A stretch of 64,000 bases of DNA from Fodinibius salsisoli (GTDB taxonomy: Bacteria > Bacteroidota > Rhodothermia > Balneolales > Balneolaceae), in assembly GCF_026229185.1 (NCBI RefSeq), contig NZ_JAGGJA010000003.1, forward strand, positions 186,001 through 250,000, given 5' to 3'. Of this stretch, positions 9,562 through 18,793 are shown one piece after another (positions within the stretch are counted from its first letter, which is position 1; the number at the start of each line of letters is the position of its first letter). The position numbers were made by a program, and so were the translations under genes. The notes under the pieces are model-generated. The model was not told the DNA's origin. It did no database searches and was given only the letters and a program-made list of their open reading frames with translations.

Positions 9562-10341
9562 TTACTCTTCGGCCAGGCCTCGAACCCAGATATTTCGAAA
9601 GCTAACGGGATTACTATGATCTTGTAGCATCAGTGAAGCTTTTTGGGAATGGGCTTCATAACTGGGATGACCGATATATTCCGTTGGTCCCTCGAGCTCT
9701 ACATCATGCTGTACAAGTACTCCGTTCCAAAATAGGGTAACACGTGCCGGAGATTCTAAGCTACCATCTTCAGCAAATTTTGGGGCAATAAATATGATGT
9801 CATAACTCTGCCACTCTCCTGCGGGACGTGCTGCATTTGCTAACGGGATGTGTTGCTTATAAATACTACCTGCCATCCCATTAACGTACGTTTCGTTATT
9901 ATAGGCATCCAACACCTGCACTTCATATCTCTTTTGCAAGAAAATTCCACTATTTCCCCGCCCCTGTCCTTCACCTTCAATTTTTTCTGGGGCACGCCAC
10001 TCAACGTGGAGCTGTACTGAACCGAACTCTTTTTTTGTCTCTATTGCTCCGGTTCCTTTAACAACAGTCATATGATCATCACTTGACTCCCAACTGGGCT
10101 TATTGCCTTCAGCAGTCTGCCATTCAGCAAAATCGGAACCATCAAAAAGCACCGTTGCATCAGAAGGTGGTGGAGACGGACTAAAAGCTCCGGGATCTAC
10201 TTTGGGAGGAACAGGTTCCCAAACTTCTGTATCTTCAGGTTTCATTTCTTGTTCTTGGGCACATGAAGATCCGGTAGCGACAAATATAATCAACAGTGAT
10301 GCGGCACAGGTGATTAAAGTAAAGGGTATGTTATTTTTCAT
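9562..10341 (-). CDS. DUF1080 (3-keto-disaccharide hydrolase family) lipoprotein
   Basis: A 259-residue lipoprotein with signal and lipobox GSSC (Cys about 27). A single DUF1080 lectin-like beta-sandwich carries the typical strings TVLFDGSDFAEWQ, GSVQLHVEWRAP, GRGNSGIFLQKRYEVQVLD, PAGEWQSYDI and VSFRNIWVR. Members of this family hydrolyse 3-keto-glycosides made by Gfo/Idh dehydrogenases, three of which are in this locus. It lies 21 bp downstream of the aldose epimerase gene and was probably transcribed with it. Substrate specificity cannot be read from the sequence. Confidence 0.88.
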   Translation of the reverse strand: MKNNIPFTLITCAASLLIIFVATGSSCAQEQEMKPEDTEVWEPVPPKVDPGAFSPSPPPSDATVLFDGSDFAEWQTAEGNKPSWESSDDHMTVVKGTGAIETKKEFGSVQLHVEWRAPEKIEGEGQGRGNSGIFLQKRYEVQVLDAYNNETYVNGMAGSIYKQHIPLANAARPAGEWQSYDIIFIAPKFAEDGSLESPARVTLFWNGVLVQHDVELEGPTEYIGHPSYEAHSQKASLMLQDHSNPVSFRNIWVRGLAEE

Positions 10342-10362
10342 AGCACTATTAAATTAGGTCGA

Positions 10363-11382
10363 TTAGTTATTGAGTGATAAAATAGTTTTCCACCGATAGG
10401 TTTCGTATGCATCCAAAATAGCAGATGGAAAGTGATCGTGATGCGGAGCATCAGGGAAATGCTGTGGTTCCAGGCAAAACGCAGATGTAATACCTTTAAC
10501 CGGCCTCTCACAGGTATAAAACTGGAGTCCGGGCTCTGAGGTATGAATTTCTAAGCTACGTCCGGTCTCTGGTTCCTCAACACGAGCCGCAAAAATCATA
10601 TCGGCTTCCCTTTCCCGATTTAGGATTAAGTTATGGTCATATCCTCTTGTATGCTGTAAATAAGGATGGGCAGCCTGTCGTTCTTTGCCAATGGGTTTAG
10701 GACTATTAAAATCGAGTGGACTTCCCTCCACTGAAAGGAGTTCTCCAGTTGGTAGTAAGTTCTGGTCCACCTCCAAAAACTGATCGGCTGGGATCGTTAA
10801 CAGGTGGTGATCAACAGAACCGCCATTGTTTACGCCAAGAAGATTATAGTATGGATGGTGAGTCATATTAAGTATTGTTCGCTCATCCGATTCTGCTTTG
10901 AACGTTATTTCAAGCTTATCCTCATCGGTCAAAGTATAGGTAACACTTATCCCCAAATTTCCGGGATATCCAGCCTCGCCATCTTCGGATCGATATGATA
11001 ACCGAAGCCGCTGAGCATCAATCTGATAGGCGCCCCATATCACATTATGAAATCCCACCGGGCCGCCGTGCAGATGGTGATTGCGCTCATTTTTGGGAAG
11101 CTGGTACTCTTTACCATCCAAACTAAATTTTCCTTCTGAAATACGGTTCGCATAACGACCGATGACGGCTCCAAAAAAGTTGCCTTTGTCGTCTAATATA
11201 TCCTGCATCGATGAATGTCCAACAATGATATTATCTAACTCACCTTCCTTATCAGGCGTGAGAAGCTCTATTAAACGAGCACCGTAATTTGTTATCGAAG
11301 CTTTTAGTCCATTGTTATTGGTAAGCGTATACAGATCAACGGCTGTATCATTCAGTGTTCCTTGAAAATCTACCCTGTCCAA
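10363..11382 (-). CDS. galM: aldose 1-epimerase
   Basis: Interconverts the alpha and beta anomers of aldoses. The 339-residue frame has the family's motifs: NYGARLIELL near the N-terminus, GRYANRISEG, NHHLHGG (catalytic-site His), MTHHPYYNL (second His), GYDHN and the C-terminal catalytic Glu region SEPGLQFYTC. There is no signal peptide, so it is probably cytoplasmic. It sits between a terminator-like hairpin (11435-11451) and the DUF1080 gene. In this locus it would feed anomers to xylose isomerase or to the dehydrogenases. Confidence 0.95.
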   Translation of the reverse strand: MDRVDFQGTLNDTAVDLYTLTNNNGLKASITNYGARLIELLTPDKEGELDNIIVGHSSMQDILDDKGNFFGAVIGRYANRISEGKFSLDGKEYQLPKNERNHHLHGGPVGFHNVIWGAYQIDAQRLRLSYRSEDGEAGYPGNLGISVTYTLTDEDKLEITFKAESDERTILNMTHHPYYNLLGVNNGGSVDHHLLTIPADQFLEVDQNLLPTGELLSVEGSPLDFNSPKPIGKERQAAHPYLQHTRGYDHNLILNREREADMIFAARVEEPETGRSLEIHTSEPGLQFYTCERPVKGITSAFCLEPQHFPDAPHHDHFPSAILDAYETYRWKTILSLNN

Positions 11383-11434
11383 TCTCTTAGTATTGTTTAA
11401 AATTTTTCATCAAAAAATTATATGAAAACTAAAC

Positions 11435-11451
11435 AAAAAACCGAAGTTTTA
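11435..11451 (-). terminator. short UUCG-loop terminator
   Basis: Read on the minus strand, AAAAC-TTCG-GTTTT is followed directly by more T residues. It lies about 75 bp after the stop of the esterase gene and before galM. The stem is short and A/T-rich, so it may only attenuate. Confidence 0.45.
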
Positions 11452-11525
11452 ATTTGATTAGTTTTGTTGGTATAAGTTTAGGATTTCTCATGAAAGGATG
11501 ATGCCTTAATTAACTGTAATAATTG

Positions 11526-12941
11526 CTAATCCGATAAATAACGGCTTGCAAATTCCAGGAAGTAGGGCCAGTTAGGGGCATCGGTATGTCCTCCTTTATG
11601 CTGCCGAAAAGCAATCTCTCCTTCCATCAACCCCACACCGATATTGGGTATGCTATCCGATCCGACTCCTTTTTTATCAAACAATTCATAAACGGGTCCG
11701 GCATGCTTGGCAGCCAAAAACTGGCCCTCATTATCCATCCATCGTCCTTCTACCTCAGGAGAACCGGTACTAATAAAAACAGGTCTCGGTGCACACATCG
11801 CAATGAGTTCGTGGGTATCAACCTTTAAATGGCTGGCATTCAGTGGGCCCGCATACTTAATCAAGTTGCCTGCGAACCAATGGAACTCACCGGAGGAGCC
11901 TAAAATCCCAATCGTTTCGCCATAATTTCTACGGTATAAGGTTGCTCCTCCCTTGCCCGATGAACCGATAAGGGCTATAGCAAAACGTGGATCATAAGCC
12001 ATTGTAACAAGAGCTGCCTTCCCATACCGGGAGACGCCTTCTATACCTACTTTCTGGGCATCAACATTAACATCTTGCTTTAAATAATCCAGCACCTTGC
12101 CAGCGCCCCATGCCCAGGCTCGCAGTGCTCCCCATTCATCAGGAGCACGCAGGTCCCCCTTATTGACTAACCCTATAATACCTTCTTTCAGACCTGCTCC
12201 ATGGTCTGGTTGTACACTGGTAGGAATATATGTTGCATACCCCCACCCTTTCTGGAGTACCTGGAATTTCCATCGGTCATACGAATCGGGTAACTCAATG
12301 CCGGGAGGAAAATCATATCCCAAATGAATCATAGCGGGTACTTTAGTATCTGTGTCTGCAGGTGTTACTAAAGTCAGCTCAATATTCACTTCTACCGCAG
12401 GATAAACCGAATTATCAACTTGACCCACCAGCTTTTTCTTTAATGCTGCAATGCCGTTAATGGTAGTATCGGATGTAGATAGAACCTTCCAATGTACACT
12501 GGGCAATTTTTCAGGAATCTTACCATAGATTTCCTCATTAAAATACCGGCGTAGCTCGGGACGCTTATGCTCCCACCAAAGCTGTGGAGAAGAAACTTTA
12601 GTTCCATCATTTAACCGCAATGGATCCGGAAGTTGTGGATAGGGATTTGCTTTTGCCTCCTCATAGTTCGTCCATTTACCCCACGGTCCCCGGATGTAGG
12701 TATTCCCCTCCTCATCGGTCCAGTTAGAGGAACCTTCTTCTTGAAAAGTATAAGCCGGACGGTCAGGATCTTCAGCGTGTGGGGGCAGAGTGTCGGGAAG
12801 TGAAATGTCCAGTAAATTCAGCATCCTATTCCAATGCAGCCTGCTCAGGCGGTCTTGTTCTTCCCTATTATTTTGTGCCCAACAGGGGATAACGGCAAGT
12901 AAAATTCCGAGAATCGTCAGAGGTACTTTGATGTTCTTCAT
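11526..12941 (-). CDS. glucuronoyl-esterase-like (CE15) exported alpha/beta hydrolase
   Basis: Likely cleaves ester bonds between 4-O-methylglucuronate of xylan and lignin, or related esters. The start at 12941 gives a signal peptide (MKNIKVPLTILGILLAVIPCWAQ); an upstream extension to 13046 would run into the remains of the preceding pseudogene. The nucleophile motif is GVSRYGKAAL (CE15 pattern G-x-S-R-x-G-K), the acidic-residue region is STGSPEVEGRW, and the catalytic His is in HKGGHTDAPNW. About 100 residues before the hydrolase core form an N-terminal extension. The context (GH67 alpha-glucuronidase, xylose genes) supports glucuronoxylan as substrate. Confidence 0.85.
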   Translation of the reverse strand: MKNIKVPLTILGILLAVIPCWAQNNREEQDRLSRLHWNRMLNLLDISLPDTLPPHAEDPDRPAYTFQEEGSSNWTDEEGNTYIRGPWGKWTNYEEAKANPYPQLPDPLRLNDGTKVSSPQLWWEHKRPELRRYFNEEIYGKIPEKLPSVHWKVLSTSDTTINGIAALKKKLVGQVDNSVYPAVEVNIELTLVTPADTDTKVPAMIHLGYDFPPGIELPDSYDRWKFQVLQKGWGYATYIPTSVQPDHGAGLKEGIIGLVNKGDLRAPDEWGALRAWAWGAGKVLDYLKQDVNVDAQKVGIEGVSRYGKAALVTMAYDPRFAIALIGSSGKGGATLYRRNYGETIGILGSSGEFHWFAGNLIKYAGPLNASHLKVDTHELIAMCAPRPVFISTGSPEVEGRWMDNEGQFLAAKHAGPVYELFDKKGVGSDSIPNIGVGLMEGEIAFRQHKGGHTDAPNWPYFLEFASRYLSD

Positions 12942-12957
12942 AATTAGAGAGCTATAT

Positions 12958-13486
12958 TTATTTTGATACATTTGTTTCAAAAGGAGGAGCTGGCAGTCCT
13001 TCATCATTATACAAATTTGCATTTTCCTGATTGTCAGCCCAGGCATATCTTACGCAGAGCGGATTAGATATGGAATCACTCCATACGACAACCGTACCTG
13101 GAGCAGTAATGGTAGCATGGGCCTTACCAAGATTCTGTTCCTTGCCCCAATAGTAAATCCTTCTAATTCTGTACTTTTTTTTGTCATCAATTTTCCTCCA
13201 AAAAGTATAAATAAACCTTTTGATTTTTTACCTCTACAGACCTCAATAGTGGCCCTGAGAAAATAATGTCCTCATACTCGTAGGTCATGCTCCCGGCAGC
13301 GAGGGCCAGCCCAAATATTGACTTCGATATCTCTTTGTAAGACCACCCATCGCTTACCAGCTTGGGCAGACGAACCTCGGCAATAGCTGGCGTGCCATAC
13401 AATGTCAATAGAAAGATGAATAATAATTTCTTTATTCCCTGTTTCGGAACTGACATTGCACTCCGAGTATCCATAAGCACCAACAA
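12958..13486 (-). pseudogene. decayed sialate O-acetylesterase-like gene
   Basis: Fragments typical of exported sialate O-acetylesterases occur in order but in different frames. First comes a signal peptide plus AEVRLPKLVSDG (about 13378-13456). VVLQRDIEVNIWAGP follows in the next frame (to about 13300). After a large internal deletion the C-terminal FSGPLLRSVEVKNQKVYLYF appears. After another shift come ELEGFTIG and TVVVWSDSISNP...RYAWADNQ...LYNDEGLPAPPF, ending at a stop at 12958. Intact relatives are about 450-650 residues and here less than 180 codons remain. The catalytic SGNH blocks are missing, so the gene is dead. It probably once removed acetyl groups from xylan or glycans. Confidence 0.8.
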
Positions 13487-13547
13487 ATTTTATACTCTCA
13501 TTATGATTTAATAATCGCTTTTTGGTGACTTGCCTATTGATCAAAAC

Positions 13548-16500
13548 TTATTGTTCAGAATATTGGATCAGGTAGGACTTCAGTCCATTTTTTATATCTA
13601 CTATCTGTGTTTCGTTATTAAACCAGTGGACTTCAATAGCAGAAACTTCTCTGTCAGCGGGAGCTCCAAGTATTTGTGTATAACTGTTTTGTGACCAATA
13701 GCCGGAGCCTGCCTGTATCTCGCGTAACGGTCCTTTTTTTCCATTGGCATAAATAAGTTGAACAGAGGAGCCAATACCATTCCTATTTTGGGGTGGCCCT
13801 TGCAGGCTTACCCTATATCCTTTCCTTTTTGTATCATTTAAATAGAGTTTTGTTTGTGCGTTATTCTGAGAAACAGCCAAGTCTACTTTTCCATCCTTAT
13901 TAAAATCACTAAAGGCAGCTCCCCGCTGCTCCCCATAAATTTTAATCCCGGATTTGCTGCCGGAGACAGAACTTAAATTCCCAGAACCATCCCCGCGAAG
14001 CCATAGTCCACGGCCGCTGTCCAGTCGGGGTACATCACGGGGCAAACCAAAAAAGTTCTGACTCATAAAAAGGTCTTCGCTCCCATCGTTGTTAAAGTCA
14101 GCTACCCCTAAATGAAAACCCGTTGAAAATTGCGCTTCTTTGGGCAGAGGGTCGGCTTTGAACCCTTCTCCGGTGTTTGTAAAAAGCATGTGCTGGAACG
14201 TATTAACCTCCTTAAATGCAATTCGTGACAAGTTATCGCCAAAAATATCCTGCATTGTAGCCTGTGCAAACGCATTGAAGCTATTAAATTGGTTACTAAT
14301 GAGAGGAATGGAATTATAGTCGAATAACTTATTAGTGGGCACATAGCTTCCACTTTCATCCACTTTTGCTTCAATTATATCCACCCGACGGTCACCATTA
14401 AAATCATCATAATACATTCTCGCGGTAGCATTGTCTTTTATGCTGTAGGAACTATTCTCTCCCCAATTTGCGGCGATGATATCGGGCTTACCGTCGCTAT
14501 TAAAATCCCCTGTGGCAATGCTGTTCCATAATCCTTTATATGTATTTAGGCCTACTTGGTCAGTTACATCGTTGAAAACTCCTTCTTCATTTTCCATCAA
14601 AATAATAGAGTCCCATGATCGACTCATCAATAAATCCTGGTCTCCATCCTGATCATAATCAGAAAATACCGCTCCTGTCACCAGGCCCAGTTCACCTAAC
14701 TTTCTTGAGTTTATCTTATCAACTACAAAGGATCCGTTCTCATTGAGAAATAACCGAGAGGTTGCATCCCTCGGGTAGTGAGCAGGAACAAACTGCCCCC
14801 CCAGGAAAAGATCTATATCTCCGTCTTGATCATAGTCCGCAGCGGCAACAGGTCCAGTAGTAGAATAATTTTTAAAACTACTTATCTCTTTCCCTTTTCC
14901 ATTTGAAAATCGATACTGAAAAGCAGAAGGAACTTGTGGGTTCTGTTCGTAGTTTGCGCTGCCGACTATCATATTAGTACCCTGCTCAGTTTCCCAACCT
15001 ATGACAGCAGTTTGATCTCCCTGAACTTTTGATTCAAATGGAAACTGTTTCATGGTTTCAAAAGAACCCTCAATATTTTCAAAAGCTCCCATAGAACTAC
15101 CGTTGCCAGCTGCTACCAATAAATCATCATCATTATCCTGATCGAGATCCACCCAGCTTATGCCCGGACCAAGTTGACTCAATTTCGTTGGCAACAAAGG
15201 CTGTAATTTAGATTCATCAAAGGTTTTTTCGTGATGCTTATGGTTGATTCGCTGAGAAACATCGGTAAAGACAGGAGACTGGTCTGTAGCAAAGGTATCC
15301 TCCATTTTATTTTCTGCAGCACCAGATTTGTTAATCTCATAGATTCGGTTGGACTTTACCTCTTCAATTTCACTTATAGATCCAGAAGGCCAGGTTACTT
15401 TTATCGTATATTTTTTTTCCTTATCGGCTGCAAACATCACAGTAGGCGTTGAACCGGACAAGTAATCGCCCCCGGCAGTGATCTCTTTCTTTTGAGGTAC
15501 ATCTCCTCCCTTGAGGCTTATTTTTGCCCCAATTCCTTGCCTGTTTGCTGCCTCTCCGTGCAATCGAACTGCTATTCGGGGTGCATTGCTCATATTTTCA
15601 AACACGGTGCCTGTACTATTCAGACGATTGGAAGCAAAGTCAAGATCGCCGTCATTATCCAAATCTGCGGTAGCAAGTCCATGAGACACATCTTCTTCGG
15701 TAAACCCCCATTGTTTACTTTGATCCTTGAACTTCAGCTTCCCATTATTCATCAAAAACTTATTGGGAAGTGCCAATGAGGGTGCTCTTTTAACAAACTC
15801 TCCATAGTCTTCATCCATATTCCGGCCTTCCTGAATCATCCCGGCCTGTGTATCGATATCCAGGATGTCGTAGGTGTAACCCGTATTAACAATCAGATCT
15901 TCATACCCATCCAGATTGATATCCATAAAGCGGGTGGCCCATGACCATTCTGTAGCTGCAGTCTGGCTGTAATGAGCTGCCTCGGCGTAGGTGTGGTCTT
16001 CCCTCTGAAGGTATAGCGAATTGCGATTGTACTGCGGCTGGGCCTGTATCGTTTGCACATGCTCGGGTCGGGGATCATTCAGACTTTTACTCTGGCGAAG
16101 CCGGCGATCGTGTACAGGACTCAGCATTTCGGTGACAAAAATATCCAGCTTATCATCTTTATTGACATCGGAGAAATCAACCGCCATTGAGGCAAAACTC
16201 ATATTCCGGATATGGCTCCAATGCATTTCACGAAATATACCTTCTCCCTGATTAATCCATATTTTATCTTTTGGGAAAAAGTCATTACAAACGTACAAGT
16301 CGGGCAATCCATCGTCGTTGAGATCCTGAAATTTGGCCGTCAATCCCCACCCTGGTTGTAATCCAAGAGGGTTGCCATTGGTATCCAGGAACCGTTTGGC
16401 TGTATCTTCAACTTTGCGAAAAAATCCATCCTCATTGATATACAGCTCATCCTCTTCCCCAACCTCACCCAAACCGGCCAATCGATTATCTTCCGTCATA

Positions 16501-17255
16501 AAGAGCTGGTAATGCTCGTCGAAGGGTGGCGCAAGGGTAAAGGGGCCTTCCGGATCCTGCTCGTTATAGGGCTCATTCAGGAGGTTATCCCAGTCGAGTT
16601 CCTCGGCGGAATAGATATCTTTAACGGATTTGGCTTTATAATTAGTGATGTACAAATCAAGATCCTGATCACCATCAATATCGGCCAGGGCCATCGTCAT
16701 ACTACCTTGGGCAGAACCTAAACCACTGTTTTCTTTGCGCTTAAAGTTTCCGGCCCCATCGTTTATATAAAGTGCGTTTTGTTTATTTATGGATGTAACT
16801 AACAGGTCAAGATCTTCATCTCCATCTATGTCTGCAAAAACAGCGCCCGTAGAGTGGTATCCTTCATGGGCTACGCCCGCCTGTTCTGTTATATCCCTGA
16901 ATTGTAGTCCACCGGTGTTCTTATACAATTTATTGGGCGTATCAAGACCGGCAAAATAAAGATCAACAAGACCGTCTCCATCAACGTCACCCGTAGCCAA
17001 TCCTGAACCATTGAGATACACACGGTTTTCAGCAATTTTCTGATCGGTTATGCTATTTTTAAAGCTGATGTTGGTGCGAGAAGCATCTAAAGACTCAAAA
17101 CCCGTTTCTCCAAAGTAGCCTGGCGAAACTTCTGCCCAGCGATAGTGCTCTTCCTGATGCCACTGTAACTCCGGCGACGAGGTACAGCCTGCTACCATCA
17201 TAACTCCTATCAACAGCGCGAGCCAAAAAGTATTTGAGACACATTGCATGTACAC
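13548..17255 (-). CDS. large FG-GAP/VCBS-repeat lipoprotein with two ASPIC/UnbV domains (CRTAC1-like)
   Basis: A 1235-residue outer-surface lipoprotein (lipobox VAGC, Cys about 24). Many DxDxDGDxD calcium-binding FG-GAP blades are present, for example GDVDGDGLVDLYF, ADIDGDEDLDLLV and DYDQDGDIDLFLGG. An ASPIC/UnbV-type domain occurs twice, at about 565-650 (RLHGEAANRQGIGAKISL) and at the C-terminus (SLQGPPQNRNGIGSSVQL). The whole protein therefore looks like a propeller-plus-UnbV unit duplicated in tandem. Such proteins are usually encoded beside SusC/SusD loci, and carbohydrate binding or surface presentation is the common suggestion. It has no recognised catalytic site. Confidence 0.88.
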   Translation of the reverse strand: MYMQCVSNTFWLALLIGVMMVAGCTSSPELQWHQEEHYRWAEVSPGYFGETGFESLDASRTNISFKNSITDQKIAENRVYLNGSGLATGDVDGDGLVDLYFAGLDTPNKLYKNTGGLQFRDITEQAGVAHEGYHSTGAVFADIDGDEDLDLLVTSINKQNALYINDGAGNFKRKENSGLGSAQGSMTMALADIDGDQDLDLYITNYKAKSVKDIYSAEELDWDNLLNEPYNEQDPEGPFTLAPPFDEHYQLFMTEDNRLAGLGEVGEEDELYINEDGFFRKVEDTAKRFLDTNGNPLGLQPGWGLTAKFQDLNDDGLPDLYVCNDFFPKDKIWINQGEGIFREMHWSHIRNMSFASMAVDFSDVNKDDKLDIFVTEMLSPVHDRRLRQSKSLNDPRPEHVQTIQAQPQYNRNSLYLQREDHTYAEAAHYSQTAATEWSWATRFMDINLDGYEDLIVNTGYTYDILDIDTQAGMIQEGRNMDEDYGEFVKRAPSLALPNKFLMNNGKLKFKDQSKQWGFTEEDVSHGLATADLDNDGDLDFASNRLNSTGTVFENMSNAPRIAVRLHGEAANRQGIGAKISLKGGDVPQKKEITAGGDYLSGSTPTVMFAADKEKKYTIKVTWPSGSISEIEEVKSNRIYEINKSGAAENKMEDTFATDQSPVFTDVSQRINHKHHEKTFDESKLQPLLPTKLSQLGPGISWVDLDQDNDDDLLVAAGNGSSMGAFENIEGSFETMKQFPFESKVQGDQTAVIGWETEQGTNMIVGSANYEQNPQVPSAFQYRFSNGKGKEISSFKNYSTTGPVAAADYDQDGDIDLFLGGQFVPAHYPRDATSRLFLNENGSFVVDKINSRKLGELGLVTGAVFSDYDQDGDQDLLMSRSWDSIILMENEEGVFNDVTDQVGLNTYKGLWNSIATGDFNSDGKPDIIAANWGENSSYSIKDNATARMYYDDFNGDRRVDIIEAKVDESGSYVPTNKLFDYNSIPLISNQFNSFNAFAQATMQDIFGDNLSRIAFKEVNTFQHMLFTNTGEGFKADPLPKEAQFSTGFHLGVADFNNDGSEDLFMSQNFFGLPRDVPRLDSGRGLWLRGDGSGNLSSVSGSKSGIKIYGEQRGAAFSDFNKDGKVDLAVSQNNAQTKLYLNDTKRKGYRVSLQGPPQNRNGIGSSVQLIYANGKKGPLREIQAGSGYWSQNSYTQILGAPADREVSAIEVHWFNNETQIVDIKNGLKSYLIQYSEQ

Positions 17256-17307
17256 AGTATTATGGATTCCCCTTTGTCTCCGGTGTAGCTAATTTGAAAG
17301 AAGTATT

Positions 17308-18786
17308 CTATTCTTTCAAATAATTGAGTGTATAAAACAGTCGATTATGTACCAGAGCTTCTCCCTTACCAGAAGCAAATTCTTTAAGCTGTAAATCGTA
17401 GATGAAGCCAGTATCTAATTTTTCTAATGTCAACCGGACACTTTTATCATCATCTGCGACTTTGGCGTCCGTCACTTTGATGGTCTCTATTCCATATCGA
17501 TCGGAGCCATAGGCCTGATTGTATTTGTAATAATATCGCTCAAAATGATAATTCTCAGGATTATTGGCTACTTGGGCGTTAACCGGCTTTGTGAATGTCA
17601 ATTCAAATCCTTCTTTAGTCAAACTCATTTTTTTGACCTCCATTGGCACTTTACCATTCCAGCTTATCTTCTGGATACCCTGGTCCCCCGGCCAGCCGTG
17701 ATCGGTCTGTCCCACCCATAGATCTCCGTTGGGAGAAAATGCCAGCCGGTTGTTGCCAATATTCAGTCCTGTGGAGTCAAGAAATGACACCACTGCTCCC
17801 TGGTATTCCCCTTGCACTTTCTCCAGCATGACACGCATAATTCGCTTATGATTCATTTCCCCGATAAACATTTGACCGGTAAAGGGTCCAAACTTCCCCT
17901 CGGTTCGATCTACTAACGGCTGAGTGGGAGAATTAGCTAAAAAGCCGTGCGGGAAGAGGATAGCCGCTTTAGTTCTCATTTTATTTAATACGGGGACGGG
18001 TAATTTAAGCGGTTCTATATCTTCAAAGCCTTCCTCCCAAACCAAGCTGGGAACATGTCCATAAAAATTTCCTTTTTCAACGTGATACAGCTTGCTGGTG
18101 CCCAGCCAATCGCCCTGGTTATCAGGCACAAAAAGGTCGCCCTCATCATTAAACTCCAGCCCATTGGGTGATCGTAGTCCACTGGCCCATGGAATAGTGG
18201 TTCCATCAGGTTTTACTTTGAGCATCCATCCCCGGTATGGTACCGCTGAGTACATACGTCCATTACGACCTATAGGAGAAAACTCTCCCCTCGTAATATC
18301 GTAAACCCCAGCCATTGCCGAGGCCGTATTTAAAGCAATATAATAGTTGCCCTCCTTATCGATTTCCGGTCCATAGGCAAATTCAGCATAGTTACCCGAC
18401 ATCCCAAAATCATCTGTGATCGTTCTGAACTTATCTGCTTTTCCATCTTGATCAGAATCAATAATTTCGGTTAACTCTGACCGCTGCATAACCAGCACCT
18501 TGTCATTAGAAAGGGCTTTAATCCAGAGCGGATCTTGCAGGCCATGGGCAAAAAGAGCCCACTCTTGGGTCTTCTCATCATAGATCATGACCTCCCCTCG
18601 CCTAAAGCAGGCGATAAGCCGGCCGTCGGGTAGGAAATCAAGCCCCCCCGTCTCTACGCTAAGTCCCTCTGGAGTATCAATCGTTTCAACGCGATAAGCA
18701 GGGCCTTCGGCTTGTTGCTCTATAGGCTGACAACCCAGTATCATCAAACATGTTAATATCCCAATTGCTGCGAAGCTCCTATACAT
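17308..18786 (-). CDS. beta-propeller lipoprotein, sugar-dehydrogenase-like (DUF7133/PQQ-dehydrogenase-like fold)
   Basis: A lipoprotein (lipobox LGC, Cys about 19 from the ATG at 18786). NHL/soluble-glucose-dehydrogenase-like blades are visible: GGLDFLPDGRLIACFRRGEV, SGLRSPNGLEFNDEGDLFVPDNQGDW, GNNRLAFSPNGDLWVGQTDHGWPGDQG. A C-terminal Ig-like domain (about 390-490, VKKMSLTKEGFELTFTKPVN) ends the protein. I chose the ATG at 18786 because it starts just after the upstream stop at 18794 and gives a good signal; 18807 would overlap the preceding gene by 14 bp. PQQ-binding residues cannot be confirmed. Its neighbour encodes a cupredoxin, which could accept electrons from such an enzyme. Confidence 0.72.
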   Translation of the reverse strand: MYRSFAAIGILTCLMILGCQPIEQQAEGPAYRVETIDTPEGLSVETGGLDFLPDGRLIACFRRGEVMIYDEKTQEWALFAHGLQDPLWIKALSNDKVLVMQRSELTEIIDSDQDGKADKFRTITDDFGMSGNYAEFAYGPEIDKEGNYYIALNTASAMAGVYDITRGEFSPIGRNGRMYSAVPYRGWMLKVKPDGTTIPWASGLRSPNGLEFNDEGDLFVPDNQGDWLGTSKLYHVEKGNFYGHVPSLVWEEGFEDIEPLKLPVPVLNKMRTKAAILFPHGFLANSPTQPLVDRTEGKFGPFTGQMFIGEMNHKRIMRVMLEKVQGEYQGAVVSFLDSTGLNIGNNRLAFSPNGDLWVGQTDHGWPGDQGIQKISWNGKVPMEVKKMSLTKEGFELTFTKPVNAQVANNPENYHFERYYYKYNQAYGSDRYGIETIKVTDAKVADDDKSVRLTLEKLDTGFIYDLQLKEFASGKGEALVHNRLFYTLNYLKE

Positions 18787-18793
18787 CTTATAC

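Noticed and set aside
12942-13046. N-terminal extension of the CE15-like esterase
   Set aside because: It is encoded by the opposite frame of the decayed esterase's C-terminus, and the ATG at 12941 starts a clean signal peptide.
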